A stretch of DNA of 45,743 bases, taken from assembly GCA_019244235.1 (NCBI GenBank), contig JAFASY010000122.1:1-45743 (forward strand). The letters are read 5' to 3'. How positions within the stretch are numbered: position 1 is the stretch's first letter; the number at the start of each line of letters is the position of its first letter. Of this stretch, positions 8,209-16,396 are shown piece after piece. The notes below the pieces were generated by a model. It made no database searches. It saw only the letters and a program-made list of their open reading frames with translations, and had not been told where the DNA came from. The position numbers were made by a program, and so were the translations under genes. The DNA is from Chroococcidiopsidaceae cyanobacterium CP_BM_ER_R8_30. Its GTDB lineage: Bacteria > Cyanobacteriota > Cyanobacteriia > Cyanobacteriales > Chroococcidiopsidaceae.

Positions 8209-10155
8209 GTGCCGTTGAAAGCTTCCAGAGTGGGAGAAGGTTACTTTTTAGTGCTGTTTGAGAAGAGTCTGGCATTAGTGCCCAGTTCGACAGAGATAGC
8301 TAGTGCAAGTCATTATCAACTAAAACCGGATCAGGTCACAAGTGACGAGCAAGAAATCACCCGACTGAGACAGGAGTTGGCAGTAACTAAAGAGGAGTTG
8401 GCGAGTACCAAAAAGCATTTGCAAGCAATCATAGAGGAGCAGGAAGCCACCAATCAAGACCTAAGAGTTGCTAACGCAGAGATTTCGGCGAGCAATGAGG
8501 AGTTACAAAGCACGAATGAGGAGTTGGAAACTGCCAAAGAAGAGATCCAGGTAACTAATGAAGAACTGACCAGGCTCAATTCTGAACTGCACCAACGAAA
8601 CATTGAAGCTAACCAGGTAAGCAACGATCTACAAAATTTGCTTAGCAGTACAAGTATCCCGATGCTGATGTTAGGGAGAGAGCTTATCATCCGACGCTTC
8701 ACCCCCTCAGCACAAAGCATCTTTAACCTCATTCCCACAGATGTGGGGCGACCGATAGGGGATATCAACCACAACCTGAACATACCAGACTTAGAGGCAC
8801 AGGTCTTAAAGGTGATTCATACTCTCAGTGTCAAGGAGCAGGAAGTTCAGGACCAGGAGGGGCATTGGTATGAGCTGCAAATTCGACCCTATCGCACTCA
8901 TGATAGTCGGATTGACGGTGCAGTCCTGCTCTTACAAGACATCACTCAGCGGAAGCGGTTTGAAGAACAACGTCAGCAGCTGCTAGTCCAAGAGCAGAAG
9001 GCGCGGGAAGCAGCTGAAGCTGCCAACCGTGCTAAGGATGAATTCTTATCAATCATCTCTCACGAACTGCGGTCTCCTTTAAACTCTGTCATTGGGTGGA
9101 GTCAATTGCTGCGTCGGCAAAGCTTTGACACTGCCCAAACAGCACACGCCCTGGAGATGATTGAAAACGCTGCCAAGCTGCAAGCTACGCTGATTGCAGA
9201 TCTCCTAGACATCTCACAGCTCACCACAGTCAATTTCCAACTCAATACTAGCTCGATAGATTTGATGCCTGTGATTGAGACAGCTATAGACCTTGCCCGT
9301 CCACTAGCTGAGGCGAAAAATCTGCAAATGGAGGCGGTGCTGGAACGGAATCCTCTCTTTGTTGCCGGAGATGCACAACGCTTACAGCAGGTGATGGGAA
9401 ATTTGCTTTCCAACGCTGTTAAGTTTACCCCAGCTGGGGGAAAAGTTACAGTTAAACTCGAACGGGCTGAAACGCTAGCCCAGATTCAGGTGAGTGATAC
9501 AGGTCAAGGGATTAGCGCCAAATTTCTGCCTCATGTCTTCGAGCGGTTCACTCAGGCTGATGGTAGCAGAACCAGGGCAAAGGGTGGACTGGGCTTAGGC
9601 TTAGCAATTGTACGTCATTTGGTAGAGCGCCATGGGGGCACAGTCAGTGCCACTAGTCCAGGTGAAGGGCAGGGAGCAACATTCTTAGTGGAGTTGCCGC
9701 TACTTATAGAGAGTCAGAGAGTGGGGGAGAGAGCAGCAATTGCACCTCCTGAGCCTCTAGCTCCCTCATCACTTAACGACTTGCATATCCTTGTTGTAGA
9801 TGACGATCCAGGGATACTGGAGTTACTGAAGATCATTCTGGAACAAATAGCCCAAGTGACGGCAGTGACTTCCGCAGCAGAGGCGATTGCGTTACTCAAT
9901 GCCAATCCTGGGGAGTACGATCTTCTCCTGTCAGACATTGGCATGCCAAATGAAGATGGTTATACGCTTATTCGTCAGGTGAGAGCGCTTGGTGCCGATT
10001 TTAGGAGAATTCCAGCAGTAGCGTTGACAGCATACGTAGGAGGGGAAGAGCCGAGCGAGGTTCTAGCTGCTGGTTTTCAAAGGTATGTCCCTAAACCAGT
10101 CGAACCAGTGCAATTAGTCTCAGTGATTGCGGAACTCATTAAAGCACCACTCTAG
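8209..10155 (+). CDS. Hybrid sensor histidine kinase, 5'-truncated CheB/CheR type
   Basis: The frame is open from 8098, directly at the IS end, and the first residues (about 8101-8280, …AIYQAKKQEVAI…VVPLKAS…GYFLVLFE) are the middle of a CheB/CheR-fusion kinase, so its methylesterase and methyltransferase domains are lost. A GTG at 8209 could start a 648-residue product. What remains is a long coiled coil (about 45-140, with repeated 'EELQSTNEELE' units), a PAS domain (about 145-245), HisKA with phospho-acceptor H285 in SHELRSPLNS, HATPase with N402, DTGQGI (430-435) and GLGLGLAIV, and a C-terminal receiver (about 525-645) with D576, T607-A608 and K629. All catalytic residues are present, so the truncated kinase could still work, but its original input module is gone and its promoter is unknown. 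Confidence 0.85.
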   Translation: MPLKASRVGEGYFLVLFEKSLALVPSSTEIASASHYQLKPDQVTSDEQEITRLRQELAVTKEELASTKKHLQAIIEEQEATNQDLRVANAEISASNEELQSTNEELETAKEEIQVTNEELTRLNSELHQRNIEANQVSNDLQNLLSSTSIPMLMLGRELIIRRFTPSAQSIFNLIPTDVGRPIGDINHNLNIPDLEAQVLKVIHTLSVKEQEVQDQEGHWYELQIRPYRTHDSRIDGAVLLLQDITQRKRFEEQRQQLLVQEQKAREAAEAANRAKDEFLSIISHELRSPLNSVIGWSQLLRRQSFDTAQTAHALEMIENAAKLQATLIADLLDISQLTTVNFQLNTSSIDLMPVIETAIDLARPLAEAKNLQMEAVLERNPLFVAGDAQRLQQVMGNLLSNAVKFTPAGGKVTVKLERAETLAQIQVSDTGQGISAKFLPHVFERFTQADGSRTRAKGGLGLGLAIVRHLVERHGGTVSATSPGEGQGATFLVELPLLIESQRVGERAAIAPPEPLAPSSLNDLHILVVDDDPGILELLKIILEQIAQVTAVTSAAEAIALLNANPGEYDLLLSDIGMPNEDGYTLIRQVRALGADFRRIPAVALTAYVGGEEPSEVLAAGFQRYVPKPVEPVQLVSVIAELIKAPL

Positions 10156-11205
10156 CACCCGATTCCATGCCCACCAAGGATCGGGATCGCCCGTCTGAGA
10201 CTGACTAGTTCTACTACTGAGATAGCCAACATGACCGCCATAACGAGTCAGCAGCAAGTTAATGGCGGGGTTGCAAGCGCAGGCGGCTTTTAAGTCAGCC
10301 ACAATTGTCGGGTCAAACAAAGGGTCATCAAGGGCGTACAGGATGAGAGTTGGTTTTTTTAAATGCGGTAAAAGGTGTAGACCACTACTAGCTGTGTAGT
10401 AAGCTTCAACCGATGGGAAACCTAGTCGTCCAATCACCAGTTCGCGATCGAAACCCCAGATGCTGTTAGCTCGCTCAATAGCGGCGGTATCAATGGCTCC
10501 GGGGTGAGCTGCGTGAATCTGCCAAGCTAGCTTCTTCAGTTCACGCGCGATCGCCTGTTCTAAGTACCTACCTAGAGGAGCGCGGACCAAATAGGATAGA
10601 GAACGAGTGGAATCCAGACTGGGACAAATCACCGCAGCGCCGCCAATATCTCGTTCCTCTAAACCTATCCCTTGTCCAGTTATCAGCTCCTGCGCTGCTT
10701 TCACAGCCCACAGAGCCAGTTGACCACCTAGAGAAAACCCAGTGAACCAGAAGGGTGTAGGACAACCCAGTGCCTTGGCTTGGGCGGCAATGTGGACAAA
10801 ATCTTCTCCCTCGTACAAACCATCAGAAGTTAAGGTTGGAGACAATTGCGCTGTCTTACCATGGGCTCGCCAGTCGAACAGGACTACAGCATAGCCTTGG
10901 GCAAATGCCTTACGTCCTAGGAGTCTCAAAAACCACTGGTTAAAGAGCGAACCTGTGATGCCGTAAGTACCGACTATTGTGCTATGAGGGTTTTCAGGGA
11001 TAGCAAGCCAGCCAAAAATTGGGACTCCACCTGCCCCCAAAAAAATTTGCTCCCGGTAAGGGGGTTCTGGAGCCGCTGTTGTCCTCTCCCACTCTCGGCT
11101 TGCCCAGAGAGACACATATACAGTCATTAAGAGTCCATTCCTCAACCACCATGGTGGAGTGTAGGCATCAGTGGTTGAGAAGAATCTATTGTCACAATCT
11201 GACAT
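10120..11205 (-). CDS. Alpha/beta hydrolase, YheT-like
   Basis: The 361-residue protein has the alpha/beta hydrolase arrangement: oxyanion region about 78-90 (VGTYGITGSLFNQW), nucleophile elbow GFSLGG with S158, acid residue in ALDDPLF (D293/D294) and histidine H325 in RYGGHVGYL. The 'YGGHVG' ending is characteristic of the YheT-like esterase group. A hydrophobic stretch near 24-36 may associate with a membrane. Its 3' end overlaps the convergent kinase gene by 36 bases (10120-10155), with no terminator between them. It is divergent from the response regulator at 11313. Substrate is unknown; lipid or ester hydrolysis is likely. Confidence 0.75.
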   Translation of the reverse strand: MSDCDNRFFSTTDAYTPPWWLRNGLLMTVYVSLWASREWERTTAAPEPPYREQIFLGAGGVPIFGWLAIPENPHSTIVGTYGITGSLFNQWFLRLLGRKAFAQGYAVVLFDWRAHGKTAQLSPTLTSDGLYEGEDFVHIAAQAKALGCPTPFWFTGFSLGGQLALWAVKAAQELITGQGIGLEERDIGGAAVICPSLDSTRSLSYLVRAPLGRYLEQAIARELKKLAWQIHAAHPGAIDTAAIERANSIWGFDRELVIGRLGFPSVEAYYTASSGLHLLPHLKKPTLILYALDDPLFDPTIVADLKAACACNPAINLLLTRYGGHVGYLSSRTSQSQTGDPDPWWAWNRVLEWCFNEFRNH

Positions 11206-11236
11206 TTAATTTTTAGTAAAAGTTTAGAATTCTTCT

Positions 11237-11242
11237 TATAAT
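11237..11242 (+). promoter_or_regulatory. Possible -10 element (TATAAT) of the response regulator gene
   Basis: A perfect TATAAT lies 70 bases before the ATG at 11313. No good -35 hexamer is found 16-18 bases upstream, so this is a candidate only. Confidence 0.3.
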
Positions 11243-11312
11243 CGGTAAAGCAATCTTTGTAGCTTACAAAGGTTCTTATTTAAGCTTAACAAGTAGTAAA
11301 TTCTCTTTAAGA

Positions 11313-12062
11313 ATGCCTCGGATACTTGTCATTGACGATGACCCCGCAATCTCAGAACTAGTCGCAGTCAATTTAGAAATGGCTGGGTACGATGTCAGCC
11401 AAGCTGAAGATGGTATCAAGGGTCAAGCGCTAGCGCTCCAACTTCAGCCAGATTTGATCATGCTCGATCTGATGCTGCCGAGAGTTGATGGGTTCACCGT
11501 TTGTCAACGTCTGCGACGGGATGAGCGCACAGCTGAGATACCTGTGTTAATGTTGACAGCTCTCAGCCAAACTCAAGATAAGGTAGAAGGCTTTAATGCT
11601 GGTGCTGACGATTACCTAACAAAGCCATTTGAGATTGAAGAGATGCTGGCAAGAGTGCGAGCACTACTACGGCGTACTGACCGCATTCCTCAAGCTGCCA
11701 AGCACAGCGAAATTCTCAACTACGGCATGTTAACTCTTGTCCCAGAACGGTTTGAGGCGATCTGGTTTAGACAGACAGTTAAACTCACTCATTTGGAATT
11801 TGAACTCCTGCACTGTTTACTCCAACGGCACGGTCAGACTGTCTCTCCCAGCGAGATTCTCAAAGAAGTTTGGGGTTACGACCCAGACGACGACATTGAG
11901 ACCATTCGGGTTCATATTCGGCATTTGAGAACAAAGCTAGAACCCGATCCTCGCCATCCCCGCTATATCAAGACAGTCTACGGTGCAGGCTACTGTCTAG
12001 AGTTGCCTAGTGATGAACAGGTGACAGCAGAAGCCGGAGCCTTTAGGGGTGATGGGGAGTAG
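11313..12062 (+). CDS. rpaA: RpaA-type OmpR-family response regulator
   Basis: The 249-residue protein is a two-domain response regulator. The receiver (residues 1-120) has acidic D8-D10, phospho-acceptor D52 in MLDLMLP, T82 and K104. The C-terminal winged-helix DNA-binding domain (about 140-235) contains [18 protein letters not shown] and [19 protein letters not shown]. The start [20 protein letters not shown] and the linker [11 protein letters not shown] agree with my recollection of cyanobacterial RpaA, the regulator that carries SasA/CikA circadian output and affects phycobilisome association. RpaB and NblR differ at these places. Its 3' end is convergent with chlP and shares a perfect stem. 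No kinase partner is adjacent, which is normal for RpaA. Family assignment is from memory of the sequences, not from a search. Confidence 0.8.
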   Translation: MPRILVIDDDPAISELVAVNLEMAGYDVSQAEDGIKGQALALQLQPDLIMLDLMLPRVDGFTVCQRLRRDERTAEIPVLMLTALSQTQDKVEGFNAGADDYLTKPFEIEEMLARVRALLRRTDRIPQAAKHSEILNYGMLTLVPERFEAIWFRQTVKLTHLEFELLHCLLQRHGQTVSPSEILKEVWGYDPDDDIETIRVHIRHLRTKLEPDPRHPRYIKTVYGAGYCLELPSDEQVTAEAGAFRGDGE

Positions 12063-12093
12063 AAGAGAGCAGGGGGTCTCCCCTGCTCTCTTC
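12062..12093. terminator. Bidirectional stem between rpaA and chlP
   Basis: GAAGAGAGCAGGGG (12062-12075) pairs perfectly with CCCCTGCTCTCTTC (12080-12093) across a four-base loop GTCT. The 5' foot is the last base of the rpaA stop codon TAG (12060-12062), and the 3' foot lies in the chlP stop (12092-12094 on the other strand). There is no T-run, but a 14-bp GC-rich stem joining two convergent stops should end or protect both transcripts. Confidence 0.75.
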
Positions 12094-13312
12094 AGGGTGC
12101 CAAGGCATTACCACGAATTAGGCTGCCAACGGTTTTGGCCGTAATCTTCAGCTGGGTAAGGGGGTTGGCTGGCACAACGGTTTTGTAAAGGTAGCTATCG
12201 AATGTTAGCCGCTGTACATCTAAGTCAGAACACATCTCCACGAACGCTTCACGAGTGGCATCGGAGCGGTAGAAGACTGTTTGCAGGATATCCAACACTT
12301 TGTAGGTGAGACCATACTTTTGATCCCAACGCTTGATATAAAGTTTGAGTTCTTTTTCTGTGGGAATGCGATCGCCCCCATTCGATATTTCTACAATTGT
12401 CTCGGCACACATCCGGGCTGACTTAGCTGCAAAGTAAATTCCTTCACCAGAAGATTTAGTCACGTAGCCAGCAGCATCTCCGACTAGGGCAACTCGACCA
12501 ACAACACGCCGAGGTCTAGGATGTTCGGGAATTGGATGAGCTTCTACTTTGATGATTTGACCGCCGACGAGTTTTCTTGCTGCACGGGCACGAATTCCGG
12601 CTTGCAGCTGTTTGATGCTGGCTTTATTTACCTGCATGGTGCCAGTGCCAACAGCTACATGGTCATATTTTGGGAAGACCCAGGCGTAGAAATCGGTGGA
12701 AACGTCGTTGCCAACATACATTTCTGCTAGGTCGTTGTAATAAGCCATTTTGTCAGCTGGGAGACGAATGCGCTCTTGAAAGGCGATCGCGTAGTTGTAA
12801 TCTCCCGCATCAATTTCTTTCGCAATCCGGGAATTTGCCCCATCTGCCCCAATCACCAAATCTACTGAGAGCGTTTTTGCTATCCCCTGCGCCCCACCTT
12901 CTGTATGGTCAACATAATGGATGGTGTAAGGGTCAGTGTTGTTTTTGGGAATATCAAGTTTGTGAACTGTCGCATTAATCAGATTAGCTCCCAGCTGCGC
13001 CGCGCGATCACGCATGAACCCATCCAATACCTCACGGCGGCACATCCCAATATATTCTTCTTCTTTGATCAGATTGATGTCCACCTCCCGATTAGAGGGC
13101 GAGATCATCTTCATCTTCCGCACCCGACGGTCAATAATGTGTGGCGGCAGATCAAATTCACTCACCATGCAAAGCGGAATCGCACCGCCACAGGGTTTGG
13201 CGTTGTCTAGCTTGCGCTCAAACAGATAAGTTTCGATTCCAGCTTTCGCCAAGGTCTCAGCAGCAGAGGAACCCGCAGGACCTGACCCTACAACAGCAAC
13301 CCGTAGTGTCAA
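12092..13312 (-). CDS. chlP: Geranylgeranyl reductase ChlP
   Basis: The 406-residue flavoprotein reduces the geranylgeranyl group to phytyl (free diphosphate or on chlorophyll), needed for chlorophyll a, tocopherol and phylloquinone. The FAD-binding VAVVGSGPAGSSAAETLAKAG is at the N-terminus, followed by the family signature KPCGGAIPLCMVSEF (about 39-53), a second FAD motif LVIGADGANSRIAKEI, and VALVGDAAGYVTKSSGEGI near 275-295. The length is normal. The start is a TTG at 13312 with GGGAG seven bases upstream, and the N-terminus MTLRVAVVGSG is complete from there. It fits a phototroph and sits close to psbA, though not in an operon with it. Confidence 0.92.
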   Translation of the reverse strand: MTLRVAVVGSGPAGSSAAETLAKAGIETYLFERKLDNAKPCGGAIPLCMVSEFDLPPHIIDRRVRKMKMISPSNREVDINLIKEEEYIGMCRREVLDGFMRDRAAQLGANLINATVHKLDIPKNNTDPYTIHYVDHTEGGAQGIAKTLSVDLVIGADGANSRIAKEIDAGDYNYAIAFQERIRLPADKMAYYNDLAEMYVGNDVSTDFYAWVFPKYDHVAVGTGTMQVNKASIKQLQAGIRARAARKLVGGQIIKVEAHPIPEHPRPRRVVGRVALVGDAAGYVTKSSGEGIYFAAKSARMCAETIVEISNGGDRIPTEKELKLYIKRWDQKYGLTYKVLDILQTVFYRSDATREAFVEMCSDLDVQRLTFDSYLYKTVVPANPLTQLKITAKTVGSLIRGNALAP

Positions 13313-13536
13313 AGCTTTTCTCCCAATCTTTAATCGCTAGCAAAGCATCGTATCACGGACTTTTTGCCCCTCTCACGGGGGTATGGCAGATCCGTTCAAT
13401 TTGAAATACAGCTTAACAAGTGGCTGTAAAAATACTTAACATCTAGAGTGTTTGGAATTAACGACAGTTCCGCCAAAAAGGCTTAAGTATGAAAGACTAG
13501 ATAGATTGTTTCGGTTGTTAACGCCATTATTTATCA

Positions 13537-15201
13537 ATGCTAAACAGAAGCGCTGCTCACCAATCTAGCCAACGGCAGCGGATCGGACAAATCCTCAGTT
13601 TATTTTGTGCGTGCTTGTTTCTGGTTATTAGTTGTAGTCAACGCCCAGCACCTATTGCTTCAGTCGGTTCACAAAAGCCCGATGCTAGTCATGGTCGAAT
13701 TACAATCGGCACAACTTTGAAGCCAAGACTCCTCGATCCAGCGGATGCGTATGAGATTCAATCGCTTGGTCTGATCTATAACATGAGCGATCGCCTCTAT
13801 ACTTACAAACAAGGAACAATAGAACTGATCCCCCAGTTGGCAACAGCATTACCAAAGGTCAGCTCAGATGGCTTAACTTACACTATCCCTGTCAGAAAAG
13901 GTGTTATCTTTCACGATGGCACGGCTTTCAATGCAGCCGCCATGGCATTTTCTCTGCAACGCTTTATCAAAAATGCTGGTAAGCCGTCCTTCTTGCTATC
14001 TGATGTTGTTGCATCGGTAAAAGCAACTGGAGAGTATGAGTTAAGCATCAAGCTGAAAAAACCATTTGCTGCGTTTCCCTCCTTGTTAGCATTTGCTGGT
14101 GCCTGTGCAGTTTCACCCAAGGCTTACGAGATTGGGGTAGGGAAATTTAAGCCTGACATCTTTGTCGGAACTGGACCTTACAAGTTGGCTCAGTACAATA
14201 CTGACTCTCTGCGGTTTGATGTATTTGATCGGTACTGGGGTGAGAAACCAGCAAATCGCGGCATTAATTTGCAAATATTCGATAATAATTCTGCCAATCT
14301 GTACAATTCCTTCCGTACTGGTGCTGTAGATGTCGCCTACTTATCCCTCGATCCAGACCAAATTCGCAGTTTGGCTGCTGATGCCAAAAATCGTGACTAT
14401 CAAGTCAGCGCAGTTCAGGGAAGTGTGATTAACTATCTCATTCTTAACTCAACGCAGAAGCCGTTAGATAACCCTGCTGTCAGGCAGGCGATCGCTATGA
14501 TGATGGATCGACAACTGATGAATCAGAGGGTCCTCTACGGTCAAGCTGAACCACTTTACAGTTTAATCCCAACGACATTAGATGTTTATCAACCAGTGTT
14601 TAGAGCTAAGTATGGTGATGGGAACATAGAAAAGGCAAAACAGTTGTTGAATCAATCTGGGTATTCTCAGAAGAACCCTCTGAAGCTGGAGCTTTGGTAT
14701 GAAGCTAACGAGCCGACTTGGGGACTAGCTGCTGTTACACTTGAAGCCCTTGCTAAGGAACGGTTGGGCGGGCTCCTCAAATTTGAATTGAATGCTGTCG
14801 AAGCCACCACTGCTTTTAAAGAGCTAGGTAATGGCATTTATCCTACGTTCTTGCTGGACTGGTATCCTGACTTTCTTGACCCAGACAATTATATTGAGCC
14901 ATTTTTGGCTTGTGAAAAGGGGTCAAAGGCAAAGGGTTGCGAACAGGGGCCAAGCAAAACTCAAGGAGCATTCTATTATAGTGAGCGCGTCAATCAGTTG
15001 ATTAATCAGGAGCGCCAAGAGCAAAACCCCAAGCAACGCCAGAAAATTTTTGCTGAAATTCAAGACCAATTGGCACAAGATGTCCCTTACATTCCCTTAT
15101 GGCAAAACAAGGACTACGTCTTTGGGCAAAAAGGTATTACTGGTATAGATCTTAGCCCAACTCAGTTTCTTCCGTACTTGAAAATACGAGAACAAGGCTA
15201 A
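13537..15201 (+). CDS. Peptide/nickel-type ABC transporter substrate-binding lipoprotein
   Basis: The 554-residue protein is an SBP_bac_5 (DppA/OppA/NikA-like) solute receptor. The N-terminus has a charged stretch, a hydrophobic core and a lipobox LVISC with C33, so it should be a lipoprotein facing the periplasm. Family landmarks are RLLDPADAYEIQSLGLIYNMSDRL, TIPVRKGVIFHDGTAFNAAAM and FVGTGPYKL. It is followed 27 bases later by a DppB-type permease on the same strand, and the pair form an operon. The solute cannot be told from sequence; oligopeptides, nickel or opine-like compounds are typical. No ATPase gene is nearby. Confidence 0.85.
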   Translation: MLNRSAAHQSSQRQRIGQILSLFCACLFLVISCSQRPAPIASVGSQKPDASHGRITIGTTLKPRLLDPADAYEIQSLGLIYNMSDRLYTYKQGTIELIPQLATALPKVSSDGLTYTIPVRKGVIFHDGTAFNAAAMAFSLQRFIKNAGKPSFLLSDVVASVKATGEYELSIKLKKPFAAFPSLLAFAGACAVSPKAYEIGVGKFKPDIFVGTGPYKLAQYNTDSLRFDVFDRYWGEKPANRGINLQIFDNNSANLYNSFRTGAVDVAYLSLDPDQIRSLAADAKNRDYQVSAVQGSVINYLILNSTQKPLDNPAVRQAIAMMMDRQLMNQRVLYGQAEPLYSLIPTTLDVYQPVFRAKYGDGNIEKAKQLLNQSGYSQKNPLKLELWYEANEPTWGLAAVTLEALAKERLGGLLKFELNAVEATTAFKELGNGIYPTFLLDWYPDFLDPDNYIEPFLACEKGSKAKGCEQGPSKTQGAFYYSERVNQLINQERQEQNPKQRQKIFAEIQDQLAQDVPYIPLWQNKDYVFGQKGITGIDLSPTQFLPYLKIREQG

Positions 15202-15228
15202 GGAGCAAAACTCTCCTTCATATTTACT

Positions 15229-16254
15229 ATGTCTCGTTCCAAAGCCCTACAGTATTACATCCTTATCCGTCTGCTCCTAGCTCCACTCATGCTGTGGACA
15301 ATGGTCACATTGGTCTTTTTGCTACTACGCGCTACCCCGGGCGATCCAGCTGACGCTATTTTAGGTGCCCGCGCTCCAGAAAGTGATAAGGAGGCTTTAC
15401 GTAAGCAGATGGGATTGACAGACCCCCTATGGCTGCAATACATCAACTACTTATGGGGGTTGCTACATCTAAATTTGGGCACATCCTTGACAAGTCGAGG
15501 GCAGCAAGTCTCACAAATCATTGCACAGTATTTCCCCGCAACGGTGGAATTGGCGGTGTTTAGTATGGCGATCGCTCTGGTTGTGGGCGTTGTACTTGGC
15601 ACTCTTTCTGCTTCTCGCCCAGGCACCGTAATAGATGTTGGCGGTCGGCTATTTGGCATCATTGCCTATTCGCTCCCCCTTTTCTGGGTGGGGATGGTTC
15701 TACAATTAATCTTCTCAGTTCAGCTCGGCTGGTTCCCTTTAGGAACACGCTTTCCCCCTTCGTTACCTGCGCCGCAAGGGTTTACTGGTTTATACACAGT
15801 TGATAGTATCCTCAGTGGTAACCTTAGCCAATTACTGACAACTTTGTACTATCTTGCCTTGCCCAGTCTAACGTTAGGCATCATCTTCAGTAGCATTTGT
15901 GAGCGGATAGTACGGGTAAATATTAAGCAAACGCTCCGAGCAGATTATGTAGAAGCAGCCCGTGCTAGAGGCATTCCTGAACGACGCATCCTGATATCGC
16001 ATGCCCTAAAGAATGCTCTCATTCCAGTTATTACAGTGCTTGGGTTGATATTTGCTTCCCTGCTAGGCGGTGCAATTTTGACAGAGGTAACGTTTTCTTG
16101 GCCTGGATTAGCTAATCGCCTCTACGATGCAATTTCGTCGCGGGACTACCCAACAGTACAAGGAATACTCGTATTCTTAGCAGCGATTGTCGTCTTTGCT
16201 AGTATCATTATTGACATCGTAAACGCCTCCATTGACCCTCGAATTCGGTATTAA
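15229..16254 (+). CDS. ABC transporter permease, DppB-type
   Basis: The 341-residue integral membrane protein has about six transmembrane segments and the inner-membrane permease signature EAARARGIPERRILISHALKNALIP (roughly residues 242-266), which contacts the ATPase. The N-terminal part with TLVFLLLRATPGDPADAILG is typical of DppB-like permeases. The 27-base gap to the binding-protein gene contains a small inverted repeat AAGGAG…CTCCTT (15200-15218), which could hold the ribosome site. A second permease (DppC type) and ATPase subunits (DppD/F) are expected for function but psbA follows directly, so they must be encoded elsewhere. Confidence 0.88.
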   Translation: MSRSKALQYYILIRLLLAPLMLWTMVTLVFLLLRATPGDPADAILGARAPESDKEALRKQMGLTDPLWLQYINYLWGLLHLNLGTSLTSRGQQVSQIIAQYFPATVELAVFSMAIALVVGVVLGTLSASRPGTVIDVGGRLFGIIAYSLPLFWVGMVLQLIFSVQLGWFPLGTRFPPSLPAPQGFTGLYTVDSILSGNLSQLLTTLYYLALPSLTLGIIFSSICERIVRVNIKQTLRADYVEAARARGIPERRILISHALKNALIPVITVLGLIFASLLGGAILTEVTFSWPGLANRLYDAISSRDYPTVQGILVFLAAIVVFASIIIDIVNASIDPRIRY

Positions 16255-16297
16255 ACTTCATCGTAAGATAAATTTATGTAACAAAATGCATGAGAAA

Positions 16298-16326
16298 TTG
16301 CACGATTCTTAGTGAATTAATGTAAA
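16298..16326 (+). promoter_or_regulatory. Candidate psbA promoter
   Basis: TTGCAC (16298-16303), 17 bases, then TGTAAA (16321-16326). This is a reasonable spacing with moderate matches to the sigma-70 consensus, giving a leader of about 60 bases. No direct evidence of the start site. Confidence 0.35.
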
Positions 16327-16338
16327 GATATTAAGCAA

Positions 16339-16355
16339 GAGCAAATTTTTTGCTC
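16339..16355 (+). promoter_or_regulatory. Hairpin in the psbA leader
   Basis: GAGCAAA (16339-16345) pairs with TTTGCTC (16349-16355) over a TTT loop, about 40 bases before the psbA ATG. It lies downstream of the candidate promoter, so it would be in the 5' leader and could affect transcript stability or translation. It could alternatively end read-through from the permease gene. Confidence 0.5.
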
Positions 16356-16396
16356 CTATCCATTTTCTAGATAGTTAGTTCAGCAATCATAGAACA

